From Saksenaea vasiformis B4078 (taxonomy: Eukaryota > Mucoromycota > Mucoromycetes > Mucorales > Saksenaeaceae): DNA of 19,431 bases. Under the pieces are notes generated by a model. That model was not told the DNA's origin and ran no database searches. It saw only the letters and a list, made by a program, of their open reading frames with translations. The stretch spans positions 1 to 19,431 of the forward strand of contig JNDT01001036.1 of NCBI GenBank assembly GCA_000697055.1, written 5' to 3'. Below are positions 16,878-19,431 of this stretch, one piece after another (the stretch's first letter is position 1; each line of letters starts with the position of its first letter). The position numbers and the translations under genes were made by a program.

Positions 16878-18366
16878 TTAACTTAGTTTCTCAATCTTCT
16901 GTATACGATTTACCTCGAAGAACTGCTTTATGTCTTTTTCCGTGACCACCATGCCTGAATCCTTGAATCCCTGCAAAAATTGTCTGATGTCGCCAGCCAA
17001 TGTCTGATAGGCCATGACGGTTTCCAACGCACGTACACGATCTAATCTTTGTAGTTTCTCCATGCCCACTTCTAATAATGACTTGCCTATATCCGTTTTG
17101 TTTTGTTTTGTTTTTTTTTCCTCAGTTTTCCGATGCTTTAAAAACGATGTCTTTTTCTTACCAGCATCCTCATCTTCTTCGGGCTCGTATGTTTTTTCCT
17201 CTTCCAGCAAAAACTCAAGTTTATGATCAGCTAGCAACTTCTGGCACTAAAAATTGTTGGTTTCATTAGTGTAAAGGGCAACAGAATAACATTTCGCTAT
17301 AAAATTTACCTCGTTGCATTTGCATAAGGATTTTCGCCATCCTTCTTCTAGAAACAGATCGATGCAATCGGTGCAATCTGGTCCCCATTTCTATATTAAA
17401 ACTTCCATTGAACACTTGCATCTCGTGAACAAACCTGTTTCGGGAAGCCGTGAACAAGCATGTTCTATTTTCTGACGTTTGGCGTCATCGACCATCTCTT
17501 CTTGCAGCTTTCGCTTGCCATTCTGTGTAGATTCCTCTACTACCACTTTATCTACTACTGACGCGTCGCCATTTGTTTCCTGCCGAATCGGTGGCTCGTT
17601 CTTCTTTTGTGGAATAACCCATCGATCAATCTTGTCATTCCTAGTTTTTGCAATGCCTCTTGCGAACGACTTGTTTATCAAGAACGGATATTTCGCAGTG
17701 CAGTCGCGACAAGCGTAATGTTCGAAATCGGCAATTGCCTCTGGGATCTGTAAGGTTTCCCAAATAACAATGTGGGTTCGTCATGAAAAGCCGTGTAAAA
17801 AATAAATAAAAATAAAAAGAAACGCGTTTCTTACGTCGCCAATACATTCTTCATGGAACCAATCTTCACACACTACGCATTGATACATGGTGCCGTCTTC
17901 GTTGTTGGGATCGTACAAACGATCACATCTTTAGATCATATGTCAGAAAGAACAGCAGGAAGAACAAAAAAAAAAGGACCATCCAATGCAGTTACCTGCA
18001 ATAATGACCTTGGAAATTATGATTATAGGTGTTATTATTAGAGGGCGTTTTCTGCTTGGCTTCCATGAGTTCGCATGGTTGACTGAATTTGCCTGGAAGA
18101 CCGCAATCACAGCGGAATTGACGCTTGGGAAAGAGCTCATACAATTCATGATCTGCATGACAGGCAATGGAACAACTGTAGCACATGCCAGCGTTTTCTG
18201 AACCACATGTTTTGCAGGCATACAATGGCTGACGAATATAGCCCAACTGAAAGGTACATGTCTCAAATTTCCCGGGTAGGACTTCCTGAGCTTCTTTCTC
18301 TAGAATGCATTGCTGTTGTACAATGTCTACAGCTGTAACCGTATCCTCAGGTTCCACTTCCGTCAT
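16878..18366 (-). CDS. UBR7/Mlo2-type putative E3 ubiquitin ligase (UBR box plus PHD finger)
   Basis: Minus-strand exons are 18366-17996, 17928-17835, 17747-17435, 17377-17310, 17246-17162 and 17086-16878, giving 379 residues. The UBR box (residues about 37-98) is complete: 'CTFQLGYIRQPLYACKTC', 'GMCYSCSIACHADHELYELF' and 'KRQFRCDCG'. A PHD finger follows (about 123-175), assembled across three exons. Its ligands run CRC, CVVC, 'WFHEEC' and 'YACRDC', all eight present. A basic linker ('GKRKLQEEMVDDAKRQKIEH') may be a nuclear localisation signal. The C-terminal part shows the family's 'EEGWRKSLCKCNECQ', 'EEEKTYEPEEDEDAG' and 'DRVRALETVMAYQTLAGDIR'. Animal UBR7 is a chromatin-linked E3 ligase acting on histone H2B; the fission yeast relative is Mlo2. 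The fifth intron (17161-17087, 75 nt) has no stop in frame. The third intron must skip a nearer AG to keep phase. Confidence 0.93.
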
Positions 18367-19074
18367 GGTTCACTCGTTTTGCAAGAACAACAAAAAAAAA
18401 ATCAAGTGAAACCTGACTACTTTTTTTCCCAATTTGGGGCTGCACTCCGTTCAAAATCATCAAGCGTTTGCGTGTATTATATTGGCAAAGTTTTCATCAG
18501 CCAAATAATGGATAAAGCACGATAGCTGCCGTAGTGCTAACTACTGTAGTATCGAGACATGGAACACAGTACCAATCACTTTCTCTGAGATGACATGGCC
18601 GTTACATTCAACTTCTTTTTATTTTATTTATGCACGTATCTACGACTAAAATCTTAAAAAAATTTGATTTGTGGTTCTTGTTCATTTGAAAGCGCTATCA
18701 GTTCCTTCTTGTCAAAATTGTTTATAGTATCAGGTGAATGGTGAATATGAATCATCCTTTTGAAGGAGACCATCGTTATGAGCAACTTCGTCACATCTTT
18801 GTGAGACACACATGTGTGGTCAATAGGACCGCACTCCTCTCATGCTAGTACAGCTGAGTTTTCCCAATGCATTGCGCCCCCTCTATGTATTTCCATGCAC
18901 ACTTTATGCTTCGGAACCTTTGGGGAGACATTGCTCAAACGTTTCTCTAATGTATCATTCACAACTTGTGTTTTCAATCATGTCGCAAGAAAAGATGGAT
19001 TTCATAAGTAAGAGGACGCATGAATTGGATCAAGAATCAATCGAAATAGGTGGTCTGTTCTGATGGATTAATTC

Positions 19075-19102
19075 TTCCAGTCATCGCTGTCGATGACTGG
19101 AA
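19075..19102. repeat. Perfect 12-bp hairpin (inverted repeat)
   Basis: TTCCAGTCATCG (19075-19086) and CGATGACTGGAA (19091-19102) are exact inverted copies around a 4-base loop, CTGT. A 12-bp perfect stem is longer than expected by chance in 1 kb. It could be part of a mobile element end, a palindromic protein-binding site or a structured RNA. Confidence 0.7.
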
Positions 19103-19344
19103 ATGTATTTTAAAAGGATGAAGTGACGCTTATATTAAAGAGATAACGAAAACATAGCGGTGGGGTTGCTCTAATACGACAGTTCAAGTAGTTGAAGTCA
19201 AAATGCATAATATGGTATGTACAGTACTAGCAATCTAAGAAACAATCTCTTTCTGTACTGAAGGAACAATAGAGCCAGGAAACGGTTGTTGCGAGGGGAT
19301 AATGCGCGCTATGTCATGCATCAGCAACACTATGGATAAATTTT

Positions 19345-19420
19345 GTCGCATATGTCGCATACGTCGCATTAATTGACGCATTTGTCGCAAATGTCGCAGT
19401 AGTGTCGCATATAAGTCGCA
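19345..19420 (+). repeat. Array of eight GTCGCA-type hexamers
   Basis: GTCGCA occurs at 19345, 19354, 19363, 19384, 19393, 19404 and 19415, with a one-base variant GACGCA at 19375. Start-to-start steps are 9, 9, 12, 9, 9, 11 and 11 bases. Most copies read TGTCGCA, and the spacers are AT-rich (TAT, TAC, AAT, ATA). All copies point the same way. The array runs to within 11 bases of the window edge and may continue. The layout resembles the subterminal repeats of DNA transposons or clustered binding sites. Confidence 0.75.
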
Positions 19421-19431
19421 TATGGCATGAC

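Larger units (their letters stand above)
18367..19431. other. Gene-free right flank of the window
   Basis: About 1.06 kb upstream of the UBR7 gene with no supported coding region. Two overlapping plus-strand frames of 65 and 73 codons (18814-19063) have no motif. The left part is the UBR7 promoter side, with A runs at 18392-18400. The right part holds a perfect hairpin, one isolated TGTCGCA at 18981 and the GTCGCA repeat array at the very edge. The stretch may be the flank of a mobile element that continues beyond the window. Confidence 0.5.

Noticed and set aside
18814..19063. Overlapping 65- and 73-codon frames
   Set aside because: There is no recognised motif, they overlap in two frames, and nothing suggests selection for coding.
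19075..19102. Helitron 3' end
   Set aside because: The hairpin fits loosely, but no CTRR terminus follows within about 15 bases on either strand.
19345..19420. CRISPR array
   Set aside because: The repeats are only 6-7 bases and the spacers 3-6 bases. The host is eukaryotic and no Cas genes are present.

Overview
This is a stretch of nuclear fungal DNA. The genes are compact and most are split by short GT-AG introns (42-87 nt in the gene models below). T- and A-rich tracts separate them. The set includes a Zn2Cys6 regulator, an SRF-type MADS factor, an ALE1-type acyltransferase and a peroxisomal ABCD transporter. Together with a Fanzor gene fragment and moderate GC, this fits an early-diverging fungus, most likely Mucoromycota. 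That placement is an inference, not a measurement. All splice sites were set by hand from GT/AG sites, reading phase and family conservation.

Layout, left to right. (1) 1-509 (+): the 3' end of a Fanzor (eukaryotic TnpB-like) gene cut by the window edge. (2) 1103-3321 (+): a Zn2Cys6 transcription factor with four exons, preceded by a 12-codon upstream ORF whose stop overlaps its start codon. (3) 3322-4695: a long stretch with no gene I can support. (4) 4696-5732 (+): an SRF/MCM1-type MADS-box gene, five exons. (5) 5925-7664 (-): an ALE1/LPCAT-type MBOAT acyltransferase, four exons. (6) 7793-8106 (+): a doubtful small spliced ORF in the divergent promoter region. (7) 8754-11394 (+): an ABCD-type peroxisomal half ABC transporter, ten exons. 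(8) 11799-14201 (+): COG8, intronless, with a long Glu/Lys-rich tail. (9) 14432-15517 (+): a ZIP9/Atx2-type metal transporter, intronless. (10) 15680-16538 (-): a bacterial-type cytidylate kinase, three exons. (11) 16878-18366 (-): a UBR7/Mlo2-type UBR-box plus PHD protein, six exons. (12) 18367-19431: no gene, but a perfect 12-bp hairpin and, at the window edge, an array of eight GTCGCA-type repeats.

Most genes are single-copy housekeeping genes of a eukaryotic cell: lipid remodelling, peroxisomal fatty-acyl import, Golgi tethering, Golgi metal balance, nucleotide salvage and chromatin ubiquitylation. They do not form one pathway. The nearest to a functional pair is the divergently transcribed acyltransferase and fatty-acyl ABC transporter. 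The mobile or accessory character lies at the two edges: the Fanzor fragment on the left and the repeat array on the right. The points most worth a second look are the Fanzor fragment with its rearranged catalytic site and possible guide RNA region, the uORF overlapping the regulator start, the edge repeat array, and the intron-bearing bacterial-type CMP kinase.
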